From JAYZBC01 sp036339375 (GTDB taxonomy: Bacteria; Pseudomonadota; Alphaproteobacteria; MPNO01; UBA2964), in assembly GCA_036339375.1 (NCBI GenBank), contig JAYZBC010000086.1, positions 1 through 64,000 of the forward strand: a stretch of DNA of 64,000 nucleotides, given 5' to 3'. Shown here in pieces: positions 7,736 to 15,788 of the stretch. Under the pieces are notes generated by a model that was not told the origin of the DNA, did not search any database, and saw nothing but the letters and a program-made list of their open reading frames with translations. How positions within the stretch are numbered: the stretch's first letter is position 1; every line of letters starts with the position of its first letter. The position numbers and the translations under genes were made by a program.

Positions 7736-9028
7736 TTATTTAAGTCCAGTTAAAATCTTAGCCTGTTTTTCTGCTTCATCACGAAAATGTTTTCGAATGC
7801 GTGTTAAGCCAATGTCATGCTGATAAAGGTTTTCATTTGGGGGCCAAGGTGGCATGGCAGCAATAGCCATTTTGTCCTGCCCAAGAACGGCATCCATATG
7901 TTTCTGAAATCTATTTTTATACATGAAATGATAAAGATCAGCTTGCCAGCCAGAAACTTGTCTAAACCTGTAAGCAAATATTCTTGTTTTCTCTTTGTTT
8001 ATGGGTGTTGTGTAAAAGACAATACAAAGAGGACCACCCGGTCCACCTGTTGGAGGAAATGCAATTTTTGCCCGTACAAATTTGCTTGTATCTGCATCAA
8101 TGAATTCCATCCAATCAAAACTCGTGTTTGCTTGACCCGCGCGAAAGAATTCAAAACCATGCCCTGTATCTTCAATCTTCATTCGGTCTGATTTGGAACC
8201 GCCTGATTGCATATAGGTCATGCCGTGGAGGTATGCCCCATGCATTGGGTCCGCGAGATTATCATAAACATATTGATAGTGGCCGTCCCAATCTGCTGTG
8301 TGCAATGCGCCACTCCAATTCTCACCTACTAATTCTTCAGGTAGGTGGAGTGGAGGTGGTTCGGGGTGGGCTTCATCCCCAAAGTATGCCCAAATCATTT
8401 GGTAGTGCTCGAAGGTGGGGTAGGACTTGACCAAATTCTTTCCAACAAATGGACAGTCCGTAAATGCCGGCACATCAACGACAGTGCCTTCTCCATCTAC
8501 TTGAATACCATGATAGGAACACCGGATGTTATTTTCTTCAACTTCACCAATAGACAAAGCAAGACCACGGTGCGGGCAACGATCTTCGAGCGCATGCACC
8601 TCCCCATTCTTACCTCGCCAAACAACAATTTTTTCTCCAAGCCTCGTTAGGGCACAAGGTTTATCAGTAACTTCGCTTGACGCTGCTATACCATACCACT
8701 GGTTACGAACCCCGTAGGCTAAAAGGTCATCCACTAGTTCACTGTATGAAATTTTCGAACTCTTTTCAGAGGGGGTATAGGTAAGTTTAGATTTTGTCTC
8801 TAATTGTACTGCAGCTGGGCGATTGACCTTTTGAGGAGGACATCCAAGCCGTTGGAGTTCCTTAGAAAGCAATTTCGTCGTCCAAGTTTTGCCCTTTAGT
8901 GGTTTGAAAGAGTCTTTGTTTAACCGGGAAGTAAGTTGGTCAAGGTCTTGGGCCCCATCTTTAAAGAAACTCATAAGCGCTTCACAAAGTTTTTCCGGGT
9001 ATCTTGTTTCAGTCAAATTTGGCTCCAT
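7736..9028 (-). CDS. Rieske non-heme iron oxygenase, alpha subunit, with N-terminal extension
   Basis: This 430-residue protein carries a full Rieske motif (Cys151-x-His153, RCPHRGLAL; Cys170-x2-His173, RCSYHG). It also has the mononuclear iron triad start: Asp260, His263 and His268 (NLADPMHGAYLHG). It therefore hydroxylates or demethylates an organic substrate using electrons from a separate reductase, which is not encoded nearby. About 100 residues precede the usual start (residues 1-95). Within these, LTSRLNKDSFKPLKG and KTWTTKLLSKELQRLG resemble the winged-helix recombinase domain of serine recombinases rather than any oxygenase part. The ATG at 9028 is the only start that includes this segment; a shorter start near residue 94 cannot be excluded. 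Confidence 0.85.
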   Translation of the reverse strand: MEPNLTETRYPEKLCEALMSFFKDGAQDLDQLTSRLNKDSFKPLKGKTWTTKLLSKELQRLGCPPQKVNRPAAVQLETKSKLTYTPSEKSSKISYSELVDDLLAYGVRNQWYGIAASSEVTDKPCALTRLGEKIVVWRGKNGEVHALEDRCPHRGLALSIGEVEENNIRCSYHGIQVDGEGTVVDVPAFTDCPFVGKNLVKSYPTFEHYQMIWAYFGDEAHPEPPPLHLPEELVGENWSGALHTADWDGHYQYVYDNLADPMHGAYLHGMTYMQSGGSKSDRMKIEDTGHGFEFFRAGQANTSFDWMEFIDADTSKFVRAKIAFPPTGGPGGPLCIVFYTTPINKEKTRIFAYRFRQVSGWQADLYHFMYKNRFQKHMDAVLGQDKMAIAAMPPWPPNENLYQHDIGLTRIRKHFRDEAEKQAKILTGLK

Positions 9029-9211
9029 AGCCTTTAAGGTTAAGCTGGAAAATCCCTTAAAGCGAATGTTAAAGTTTCTATTTATTAATCACAATAGGCT
9101 GAATGAGGAAACAACCAATATGGCTCTTAATAGATTTTTAGAGCGTTTTGCTCCATGCACATTTGGTTTAATTGTGTTTTAAATTTCAATCCTAATTATA
9201 AAAATGTCACC

Positions 9212-9826
9212 ATGGATTTTTTAGTTTGGTTCCAAATAGCCTTTGTTTGTATGCTTGGTGCAATATCTCCGGGCCCGAGCTTAGCTATCATCGTGAATAA
9301 CGCCACCACCGGTGGTCGATGCCAGGGGGTAATGGCGTCCATCGGTCATGGCTTTGGTGTTGGGATTTATGCCTTTTCCGCGGTCACCGGGCTTGCTTTC
9401 TTGTTGGTAGCAAATCCCGGATTAATATCAATCATAAATTGGGCAGGGGCTTTGTTTCTTGCGGGTATAGGGCTGAAACTTTTTCATTCTGGGTCGGTGG
9501 TAAAAAAAAAGGCAGTGGTAGATGTCGTGCCGAATTCCAGGCGGGGATTTGCAGAGGGTTTTATAATTGCCTTCGTTAACCCAAAAATTGCTGCCTTCTT
9601 CTTGGTGTTGTTTAGTCAGTTTATAAGACCTGACGTTGCCTGGTCTGAACAGCTCATTTTAACTTTTACAGCGGGTATAATAGATATGTCCTGGTATATT
9701 ATCGTCTCTCTTATTTTGACCGGTGATACGGCATTTAACTGGTTAAACAGGCGATCCAAAATGCTTAATAAATTTTTAGGCATAACACTCCTGATAATCG
9801 CTGCGGGAATTCTTTTTCGTGGCTAA
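9212..9826 (+). CDS. LysE/RhtB family amino-acid exporter
   Basis: This is a 204-residue membrane protein with about six hydrophobic segments and the hallmark GAISPGPSLAIIVNNAT near the N-terminus. FVNPKIAAFFLVLFSQF in the middle is also typical of RhtB/LysE exporters. An upstream TTG or GTG start would add residues without family counterparts, so ATG 9212 is chosen; it gives the normal family length. Substrates of the family are amino acids or derivatives (threonine, homoserine, cysteine products). It is divergent from the Rieske gene and precedes a short Cys-rich gene. Confidence 0.85.
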   Translation: MDFLVWFQIAFVCMLGAISPGPSLAIIVNNATTGGRCQGVMASIGHGFGVGIYAFSAVTGLAFLLVANPGLISIINWAGALFLAGIGLKLFHSGSVVKKKAVVDVVPNSRRGFAEGFIIAFVNPKIAAFFLVLFSQFIRPDVAWSEQLILTFTAGIIDMSWYIIVSLILTGDTAFNWLNRRSKMLNKFLGITLLIIAAGILFRG

Positions 9827-9916
9827 AAGCCATAATAAAATGACTATTAATGAATTCTTACTAGTCATAAAAAATTATATATATGTTAATTTGAACTTTG
9901 TTGAAAAGGACTTAGC

Positions 9917-10120
9917 ATGGACGAGATTTATGAACCGATTGCCGGGTGTTGTAACGCCTGCAAATATTATGACTCTGAACCATTTGGCAAAGTAAACTAT
10001 GGTAATTGCCGGTTTTTTCCACCCGTCAATATTCAGCGACGGACAGGGGAATTGCCAAGGGGTGTTTGGCCAGTGGTAGGCTATGATGACTATTGCGGTA
10101 AATTTGACACCAAAGTTTGA
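9917..10120 (+). CDS. Small Cys-rich protein of unknown function
   Basis: This 67-residue protein begins at ATG 9917 behind AAAGGA. It has five cysteines arranged as GCCNACKYY, YGNCRFFPP and DDYCGKF, which suggests a bound metal (zinc or an iron-sulfur cluster). The spacing C-x2-C, C, C with conserved aromatic, Pro and WP elements recalls short metal-binding proteins found as hypotheticals in proteobacterial and phage genomes. It lies 75 bases before the bicupin gene on the same strand. I do not recognise a named family. Function unknown. Confidence 0.55.
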   Translation: MDEIYEPIAGCCNACKYYDSEPFGKVNYGNCRFFPPVNIQRRTGELPRGVWPVVGYDDYCGKFDTKV

Positions 10121-10195
10121 TTTGTGATCTTCTTCTTTTTAAGAGTGAATTACGGTTTTATGATATTTTATGACCAATAAAAGGGCGGGTTTCTT

Positions 10196-11398
10196 ATGGA
10201 CGCAAAGCTTGAATCTAAAAATACAACCCAACGTGGTGATGCCAAACGACAAAGCAATGCTTTTAATTGGAAAGAGGAAATGGCGGCATTGCATAAAAGG
10301 ACCCAGGAACTGCATCTTTATGAGTTTTGGTCGGTGGGACAACAGGGAGAGCATGAGGCAGTAAGGGATTTGGCGAGATTTGATGGCGCAGTACCTCATA
10401 TTTGGAAATATAAAAACGTATTTCCATGCTTAGATAAAGCGGGTGAATTGATCGATATGGATGAGAGTGAGAGACGATCATTAATCATGTGCAACCCTGC
10501 TTTAAAAGGGCTGATAGCAACCACCACCACTATGTTTGCCGCTTATCGAATAAACAATCCGAATGAAATCGCACCCCCCCACCGGCACTCGCCTAACGCC
10601 ATTCGCTTTGGGTTAACTGGTAAAACCAATTTTACCGGGATTGATGGCGAACCTATTACATTTGGTCCTGGAGATTTGGTTTTGACCCCACATGACACAT
10701 GGCACGACCATGGAAACAAAGGAGATGGTGGTGCGGTAAACCTCAGTGTTCTGGATATGCCGTTGGTAAATGTTTTAAACGCGACATATTTTGATAGTGA
10801 GTATTTTGAAGACGATGACCAGGGTGAAACCATACGAAAAAATAAGCAAACCGAAAGATTGCATCCGGAATACTCCATGCGGACTTATGGACGCGGTGGC
10901 CTTATGCCACGCTCTATTTCACATGAACGTGGAACAGGGAATGCATCGCCAATGTATGTTTACCGTTGGGAACCGACTCGTGACGCCTTGGAAAACTTGC
11001 GAGAATACGAGAATAGTCCATATGACGGGGTTTTGATTGAATATGTAGATCCAACGACGGGCAGGGCACCCTACGCGACGATGACATTTTTTGCCAACCT
11101 GTTGAGACCAGCCGAGCAAACTTTGCCGAGTAGGCAAAACGCTAGCCTTATTTATACAGTGTTAGAGGGTAAGGGGCACAGCATTGTGGGAGATTCTCAA
11201 TTTGACTGGGAACCCTTTGATACATTTTGCGTGCCGGGTGGAACCTGGGTCGAACATGTTAATGAAACACCTGGTGGTGATGCTATTCTTTTTGTTTCTA
11301 GCGACGAGCCGGTGCTTAAAGCTATGAAATTATACACGCGCCACGGTAAAAATGAATCCGGGGAAACGGTGCTTCTTGAATCCTGCAATAAGTTTTAA
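10196..11398 (+). CDS. Bicupin dioxygenase, gentisate 1,2-dioxygenase-like
   Basis: This 400-residue protein has two cupin domains. The N-terminal cupin has the iron-binding pattern of gentisate/1-hydroxy-2-naphthoate dioxygenases: His129-x-His131 in APPHRHSPNAIRFGL and WHDHG (His170, His172) later. The C-terminal cupin (PSRQNASLIYTVLEGKG) lacks a clear HxH set, as is usual for this family. The family cleaves the ring of gentisate or related hydroxy-aromatic acids with Fe(II) and oxygen. No maleylpyruvate isomerase or fumarylpyruvate hydrolase is nearby, so the substrate may differ. A TauD-type dioxygenase follows on the same strand. Confidence 0.8.
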   Translation: MDAKLESKNTTQRGDAKRQSNAFNWKEEMAALHKRTQELHLYEFWSVGQQGEHEAVRDLARFDGAVPHIWKYKNVFPCLDKAGELIDMDESERRSLIMCNPALKGLIATTTTMFAAYRINNPNEIAPPHRHSPNAIRFGLTGKTNFTGIDGEPITFGPGDLVLTPHDTWHDHGNKGDGGAVNLSVLDMPLVNVLNATYFDSEYFEDDDQGETIRKNKQTERLHPEYSMRTYGRGGLMPRSISHERGTGNASPMYVYRWEPTRDALENLREYENSPYDGVLIEYVDPTTGRAPYATMTFFANLLRPAEQTLPSRQNASLIYTVLEGKGHSIVGDSQFDWEPFDTFCVPGGTWVEHVNETPGGDAILFVSSDEPVLKAMKLYTRHGKNESGETVLLESCNKF

Positions 11399-11502
11399 AC
11401 ATGACACTATTTAAAGGTCATGAATTCCTTGTGATAAAAAAATAGAAGCAAACTCGTTTTACATGGGTTGTATGAACCCTTTTCAAAGTCTACGTTTTTC
11501 AA

Positions 11503-12339
11503 ATGGCAGTCAAAATTATACCACTGAGTGACAAAATTGGGGCAGAAATTCGTGGTATTGATTTATCCCAACCTGTTGATACATCTACGACTGATTTACT
11601 TGTTAAGGCATTCCACAAGTATATTCTCCTTCTTTTTCGTGGACAAAAATTCTCAGATGAAAAATCTTTAGTGGAAAGCGCGGATTGGTTAGGAAACAAA
11701 GCAGAAATCACCATGCCGGGGAACAAGTTTGGCGAAGATGGAACAAGTATTCACCTGATATCCAATATCCGGGATGAAAATGGTACAGCCATTGGTGATC
11801 TTGGGGATAGTGAACTGTGGTATCACCACGATAACTCTTTTACCGAAGCACCTGACAAAGCCACTTATTTGTATGCTGTTGAATTGCCCCGCAAAGGTGG
11901 AAATACCCTGTTTAGTAATTGTTATTGCGCCTATGACGATCTACCTGGTCATTTGCGGAAGGCAATTGCTGGTAAGCGTGTACTGCAAGTTTATGATTAC
12001 GGTGTCTGTGAAAGGCCATCCAAGGACAACCTTGAAAATACCCCACACTACTGGCAACCAGCCATTGTCGTGCACCCGGTAACAGGAAAAAAGGCACTAT
12101 ATTTTGATCGTTTGATGACAGCGGCTATAGAAGGTTATGATGAAACAGAAAGTGAAGAGTTACTGCAGGAACTCTTTCCCTACATAGAGCGAATTGATTA
12201 CGAACTTTCCTGGAGAGTCGGTGACTATATTATTTTTGACAATAGGTGCTCAGCGCATGCCCGAAGAGAATTTCCTGAAAAAGAACGAAGGCTTTTGAAA
12301 CGGGGAAAAGTTTTAGGGGAACCAATGGTGCATTTTTAA
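11503..12339 (+). CDS. TauD/TfdA-family 2-oxoglutarate-dependent dioxygenase
   Basis: This 278-residue protein has the facial triad of the TauD family: His108-x-Asp110 (ELWYHHDNSF) and His252 (CSAHARREF), followed by an Arg cluster (RRLLKRG) suited to the 2-oxoglutarate carboxylate. The N-terminal IGAEIRGIDLSQP and LLLFRGQ are standard for the family. Members hydroxylate sulfonates, phenoxyacetates, carnitine precursors or other small acids. The substrate is not visible, and neighbours (bicupin, aminotransferase) suggest aromatic or amino-acid-like compounds. The intergenic space before it holds a short GGGTT/AACCC hairpin, so it may be transcribed on its own. Confidence 0.85.
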   Translation: MAVKIIPLSDKIGAEIRGIDLSQPVDTSTTDLLVKAFHKYILLLFRGQKFSDEKSLVESADWLGNKAEITMPGNKFGEDGTSIHLISNIRDENGTAIGDLGDSELWYHHDNSFTEAPDKATYLYAVELPRKGGNTLFSNCYCAYDDLPGHLRKAIAGKRVLQVYDYGVCERPSKDNLENTPHYWQPAIVVHPVTGKKALYFDRLMTAAIEGYDETESEELLQELFPYIERIDYELSWRVGDYIIFDNRCSAHARREFPEKERRLLKRGKVLGEPMVHF

Positions 12340-12462
12340 ACGGTTATGAAAACGTTTTGAAAAAATTTTCTTAATTTTGATTTCGTTTATGGCCTAGTTT
12401 AATCTTATAGCCTCTCCAGAATATGGCGGAGTGCTAACGATTTAACTTTTTTGATAAGAAAA

Positions 12463-13665
12463 ATGGTAAAAATTTCTGAACGCGTAAATGATATGCGCCA
12501 ATCTGCAGCGATCCTCGTTGATCAAAAGGTAAGGGAACTTTCCGCTGCCGGGCATGATATAATTGGGCTGGGAAGTGGTGAGCCTGATTTTGACACCCCG
12601 GAGCATATTAAAGAGGCAGCTTTGGAAGCTATGCGGGTCGGTAAGACCAAATACACAGCTGTTGATGGTATAGCGGAATTAAAAGAGGCAATTAAAAAGA
12701 AATTCCAAATTGAAAATAATTTGTCTTTCGAAACCCCTCAAATTTCTGTTGGCGCGGGCGGAAAACAAATTATAGCAAATGCTTTTGCCGCCACATTAAA
12801 TTTAGGCGATGAAGTCATTATACCAGCGCCATATTGGGTAACCTATCCCGACGCTTCAAGGGTTTGGGGTGGTAAACCTGTAATAGTAGAATGCCCACAG
12901 ATCCAAAACTTTAAGATGAAACCCGATCAGCTTAAAGCCGTAATTAGTGATAAGACCAAGTGGCTCATTATTAATTCTCCGTCCAACCCTTCCGGTGCCA
13001 TGTACGAAGCTGGTGAACTAAAGGCGATTGCTGATGTTTTGGGAGATTATCCTCAGGTTAACATCATGACTGACGACATTTATGAGCATATTATCTTTGA
13101 CGGTCGTACCTTTGTAACCATCAATCAAATTGCACCGGAACTGGCAGATAGAACATTAATTGTTAATGGTGTATCTAAAACTTATTGCATGACTGGTTGG
13201 CGAATAGGTTATGGTGCTGGGCCGGTTGAAATTATTAAAGCTATGGCAAAAATACAGGGGCAGACAACCACTCACCCTTCGAGTATCAGCCAACATGCCG
13301 CCGTCGGAGCCTTAACGGGGGAACAGAAATTTATAACCACTTACGTTGAAGCCTACCAGAGGCGTCGTGATTTCGTTGTAGAGGCACTCAATGAAGCAGA
13401 TGGTATCAATTGCCTAACACCAGAGGGTGCTTTTTATGTATATCCGTCCTGTGCCGGAACTATAAATAAAATTGCGCCTAACGGTATGTGCATTGAAACA
13501 GATGAAAAATTTGCTTTGGCACTTCTTGAATGTGAAGGGGTTGCGGTAGTGCATGGTGCGGCCTTTGGTCTCTCACCGCATTTTAGAATAACAACGGCAG
13601 CGGCCGATGAAAAGTTGAGAGAAGCCTGTTTTCGTATTCAAAGGTTCTGTAAAAACTTGGTATGA
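12463..13665 (+). CDS. Class I/II PLP aminotransferase (aspartate aminotransferase-like)
   Basis: This is a fold-type-I aminotransferase of 400 residues. The PLP lysine is Lys239 in NGVSKTYCMTGWRIGY. The LGSGEPDFDTPEHI substrate-binding element, NSPSNPSG and MTDDIYEHI (PLP-ring Asp) are all present. The frame opens with TTG at 12451, but ATG 12463 gives the standard N-terminus (ISERVNDM). It probably moves an amino group between aspartate- or aromatic-like amino acids and 2-oxoglutarate. As the first gene before an M20 carbamoylase and a hydantoinase-like protein, it could convert the released amino acid to its keto acid. Confidence 0.85.
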   Translation: MVKISERVNDMRQSAAILVDQKVRELSAAGHDIIGLGSGEPDFDTPEHIKEAALEAMRVGKTKYTAVDGIAELKEAIKKKFQIENNLSFETPQISVGAGGKQIIANAFAATLNLGDEVIIPAPYWVTYPDASRVWGGKPVIVECPQIQNFKMKPDQLKAVISDKTKWLIINSPSNPSGAMYEAGELKAIADVLGDYPQVNIMTDDIYEHIIFDGRTFVTINQIAPELADRTLIVNGVSKTYCMTGWRIGYGAGPVEIIKAMAKIQGQTTTHPSSISQHAAVGALTGEQKFITTYVEAYQRRRDFVVEALNEADGINCLTPEGAFYVYPSCAGTINKIAPNGMCIETDEKFALALLECEGVAVVHGAAFGLSPHFRITTAAADEKLREACFRIQRFCKNLV

Positions 13666-13747
13666 TCTATAATAAGTGATCTTTTCTCGCTTGGAACATT
13701 TTGAAAAATAAAACGTGTAGCGCAAGCAATTTTCGGAGAATTTGAAA

Positions 13748-15007
13748 ATGAAAACTTCCCAAAAGATTTTAACCGCTTCTGATTACGTTTCAGAACAAAG
13801 ACTTTGGGATCTTTTAATGGATGTGGCCAACTATGGAGCTACTAAGAAGGGAGGAGTTAATAGGCAGGCTTTGTCTCCGGAAGACACTGCTGCAAAAAAC
13901 CATGTTGTGAGATGGGCAAATGAAAGAGGATTTTCGTCTTTTCACGACGAAATTGGAAACCTATTTATTAGACGTGAGGGTAACGACCCAGAACTGGATC
14001 CTGTTATGACGGGGTCCCATTTAGACAGCCAACCGACAGGTGGACGATTTGATGGTGCGTTTGGTGTGCTTGCTGGTTTGGAAGCACTTGAAGCTCTTAA
14101 CGATTCTGGAATCCACACAAAAAGACCCGTTGAAGTCGTCGCCTGGACCAATGAAGAAGGAAGTAGATTTTCTCCAGGCGCGATGGGATCAAGTGTTTTT
14201 TCAGGTGTTAGGGATTTACATTCAGTCATGGACTTGACTGACCCAGCAGGTGTTGCACTTTCGGATGCTTTGAAAGTCACACTTTCAGAAGTTTCGGCAA
14301 AGCTTAGCAGTTTAGGACGGGTAAAACCGTACAGCTACGTTGAAGCACATATTGAACAAGGCCCGATTTTAGAGGAAGGGGGAATACCCATTGGTGTGGT
14401 TAGTGGAATTCAGGGGATTCGCCATATTGATATTAACGTGACAGGGGAGGAAGCCCATGCTGGTACAACTCCTCTTCGGGCAAGAACAGATGCCCTGGTA
14501 GGTGGAATAAAAATTGTTAATGCGTTGCACAATCTTACCTTCGATGAAAAGGACATTTTGCGTTTTACGATAGGCCGTTTTGAAGTGCACCCTGGATCAC
14601 CGAACACGGTTCCCGGTCAAGTACATTTTACCATTGACCTTCGTCATCCAGATAAAAATATTTTGAATTCAGTTGGTGATGAAATTCGTACAGTGGCTAA
14701 AAATGCTGCAGAGGATTACGACGTAGAGGTTTTGGATATCGGTTCAATCACTCCCACTAATTTTGAACCAAAAATGATTAATATAATTGCCAAAGCTGCA
14801 GATAATTTAAATTTTGCGAACATTACAATGCCCTCTGGCGCTGGCCATGATGCGATGCACCTGAGTAACATTTGCCCCACTGGCATGATTTTTGTCCCTT
14901 GTTTAGGCGGAGTCAGTCATAACGAAGCAGAAAGCGCTTCATCTCAAGATCTTGCTATAGGAACCAAAGTCCTCGTTGATTCTATCACGCAACTTGCAAA
15001 CGAATGA
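13748..15007 (+). CDS. M20 N-carbamoyl-L-amino-acid hydrolase / allantoate amidohydrolase-like
   Basis: This 419-residue M20-family zinc amidohydrolase has the di-metal site visible: His91 (TGSHLDSQPTGG), Asp102 (RFDGAFG), Glu136-Glu137 (WTNEEGSRF), His201 (VEAHIEQGP) and His391 (GVSHNEAES). The AHIEQGPILE and GGVSHNEAES blocks separate this group from peptidases of the family. They place it with HyuC carbamoylases, ureidopropionases and allantoate amidohydrolases, which hydrolyse N-carbamoyl groups to amino acid, CO2 and ammonia. GGAG about 9 bases upstream supports ATG 13748 over TTG 13742. The following racemase-like and hydantoinase-like genes make a hydantoin or ureide substrate plausible. 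Confidence 0.85.
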   Translation: MKTSQKILTASDYVSEQRLWDLLMDVANYGATKKGGVNRQALSPEDTAAKNHVVRWANERGFSSFHDEIGNLFIRREGNDPELDPVMTGSHLDSQPTGGRFDGAFGVLAGLEALEALNDSGIHTKRPVEVVAWTNEEGSRFSPGAMGSSVFSGVRDLHSVMDLTDPAGVALSDALKVTLSEVSAKLSSLGRVKPYSYVEAHIEQGPILEEGGIPIGVVSGIQGIRHIDINVTGEEAHAGTTPLRARTDALVGGIKIVNALHNLTFDEKDILRFTIGRFEVHPGSPNTVPGQVHFTIDLRHPDKNILNSVGDEIRTVAKNAAEDYDVEVLDIGSITPTNFEPKMINIIAKAADNLNFANITMPSGAGHDAMHLSNICPTGMIFVPCLGGVSHNEAESASSQDLAIGTKVLVDSITQLANE

Positions 15008-15050
15008 ATTTTTTAAGTGTCAATACCCTACACGAAATCAAGAGGTTAAA

Positions 15051-15788
15051 ATGTATGGCTGGCGCGCTCGGATTGGCTTAGTAATCCCCGCAAATAATAC
15101 TGTAATTGAACCAGAATTTTCAAAAATCATGCCTCTTGGAGTTTCCGCTTTTGGTGCTCGGATCAAAAGTTATGGTCTTTCAGCTGAAGGCATTGAAAAA
15201 ATGGTGGAAAATTCTCATCGGGCCGCCGAGGAGCTTGCGGTTGGAGCAATGGATGTAATTGCTTATGCCTGTCTAGCAACAAGTTTGGTTAAAGGAAAAA
15301 TTTGGACTAAAAAATTTCAGGAGGAAGTTCAATTAAAAACTGGAAAACCAGTTTTTACAGCGGCAAATGTTACTCTTGATGCGTTGCAGAATTTTGGCGT
15401 TACACGTGTTTCATTAGCCACCCCTTATCCGGATTCGATTAATAAACTCCTCTATCCCCTCTTCAATTCGGCTGATATAGAAATTGTTTCACTTGCGAGC
15501 GTTACCGTGAAGGATTCATTAGAGGTTTGTCGTTTTCTACCATTAACGGCATACCGTTTGGCGAAGCAGGCTGACCATAAGAAAGCGGAAGCAATTTGTG
15601 TCCTTGCAACGGATTTTCGATCTATTGAAAGTTTGAAAATTTTAGAAAAGGATTTAGGAAAGCCCGTAATTTCAACCAATCAGGCACTTATGTGGAGGTG
15701 TTTGAGGGCATGCCGAATAAGCGACAAGATTCGTGATTATGGTTCACTCTTGCAAAAGCAGTATGTGCCGGTAAGGTCGAATGTTTGA
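15051..15788 (+). CDS. Asp/Glu racemase-superfamily protein (arylmalonate decarboxylase/maleate isomerase/hydantoin racemase-like)
   Basis: This 245-residue protein starts at ATG 15051 behind AAGAGG with MYGWRARIGLVIPANNT, the typical N-terminus of this family. One of the two catalytic cysteines is present (Cys74, IAYACLATSLV). The second, normally in an SCTNxR-type loop, is replaced by Ala186 (VLATDFRS). That makes a two-base racemase mechanism unlikely and suggests an isomerase, decarboxylase or degenerate role. It overlaps the next gene by 8 bases (ATG inside its own stop region), so the two are translated together. A close relative with the same N-terminus lies at 17230. Confidence 0.75.
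   Translation: MYGWRARIGLVIPANNTVIEPEFSKIMPLGVSAFGARIKSYGLSAEGIEKMVENSHRAAEELAVGAMDVIAYACLATSLVKGKIWTKKFQEEVQLKTGKPVFTAANVTLDALQNFGVTRVSLATPYPDSINKLLYPLFNSADIEIVSLASVTVKDSLEVCRFLPLTAYRLAKQADHKKAEAICVLATDFRSIESLKILEKDLGKPVISTNQALMWRCLRACRISDKIRDYGSLLQKQYVPVRSNV

Noticed and set aside
11465..11479. GGGTT/AACCC hairpin followed by TTTT between the bicupin and TauD genes
   Set aside because: A stem of only 5 bp is too weak to call as a terminator with confidence.
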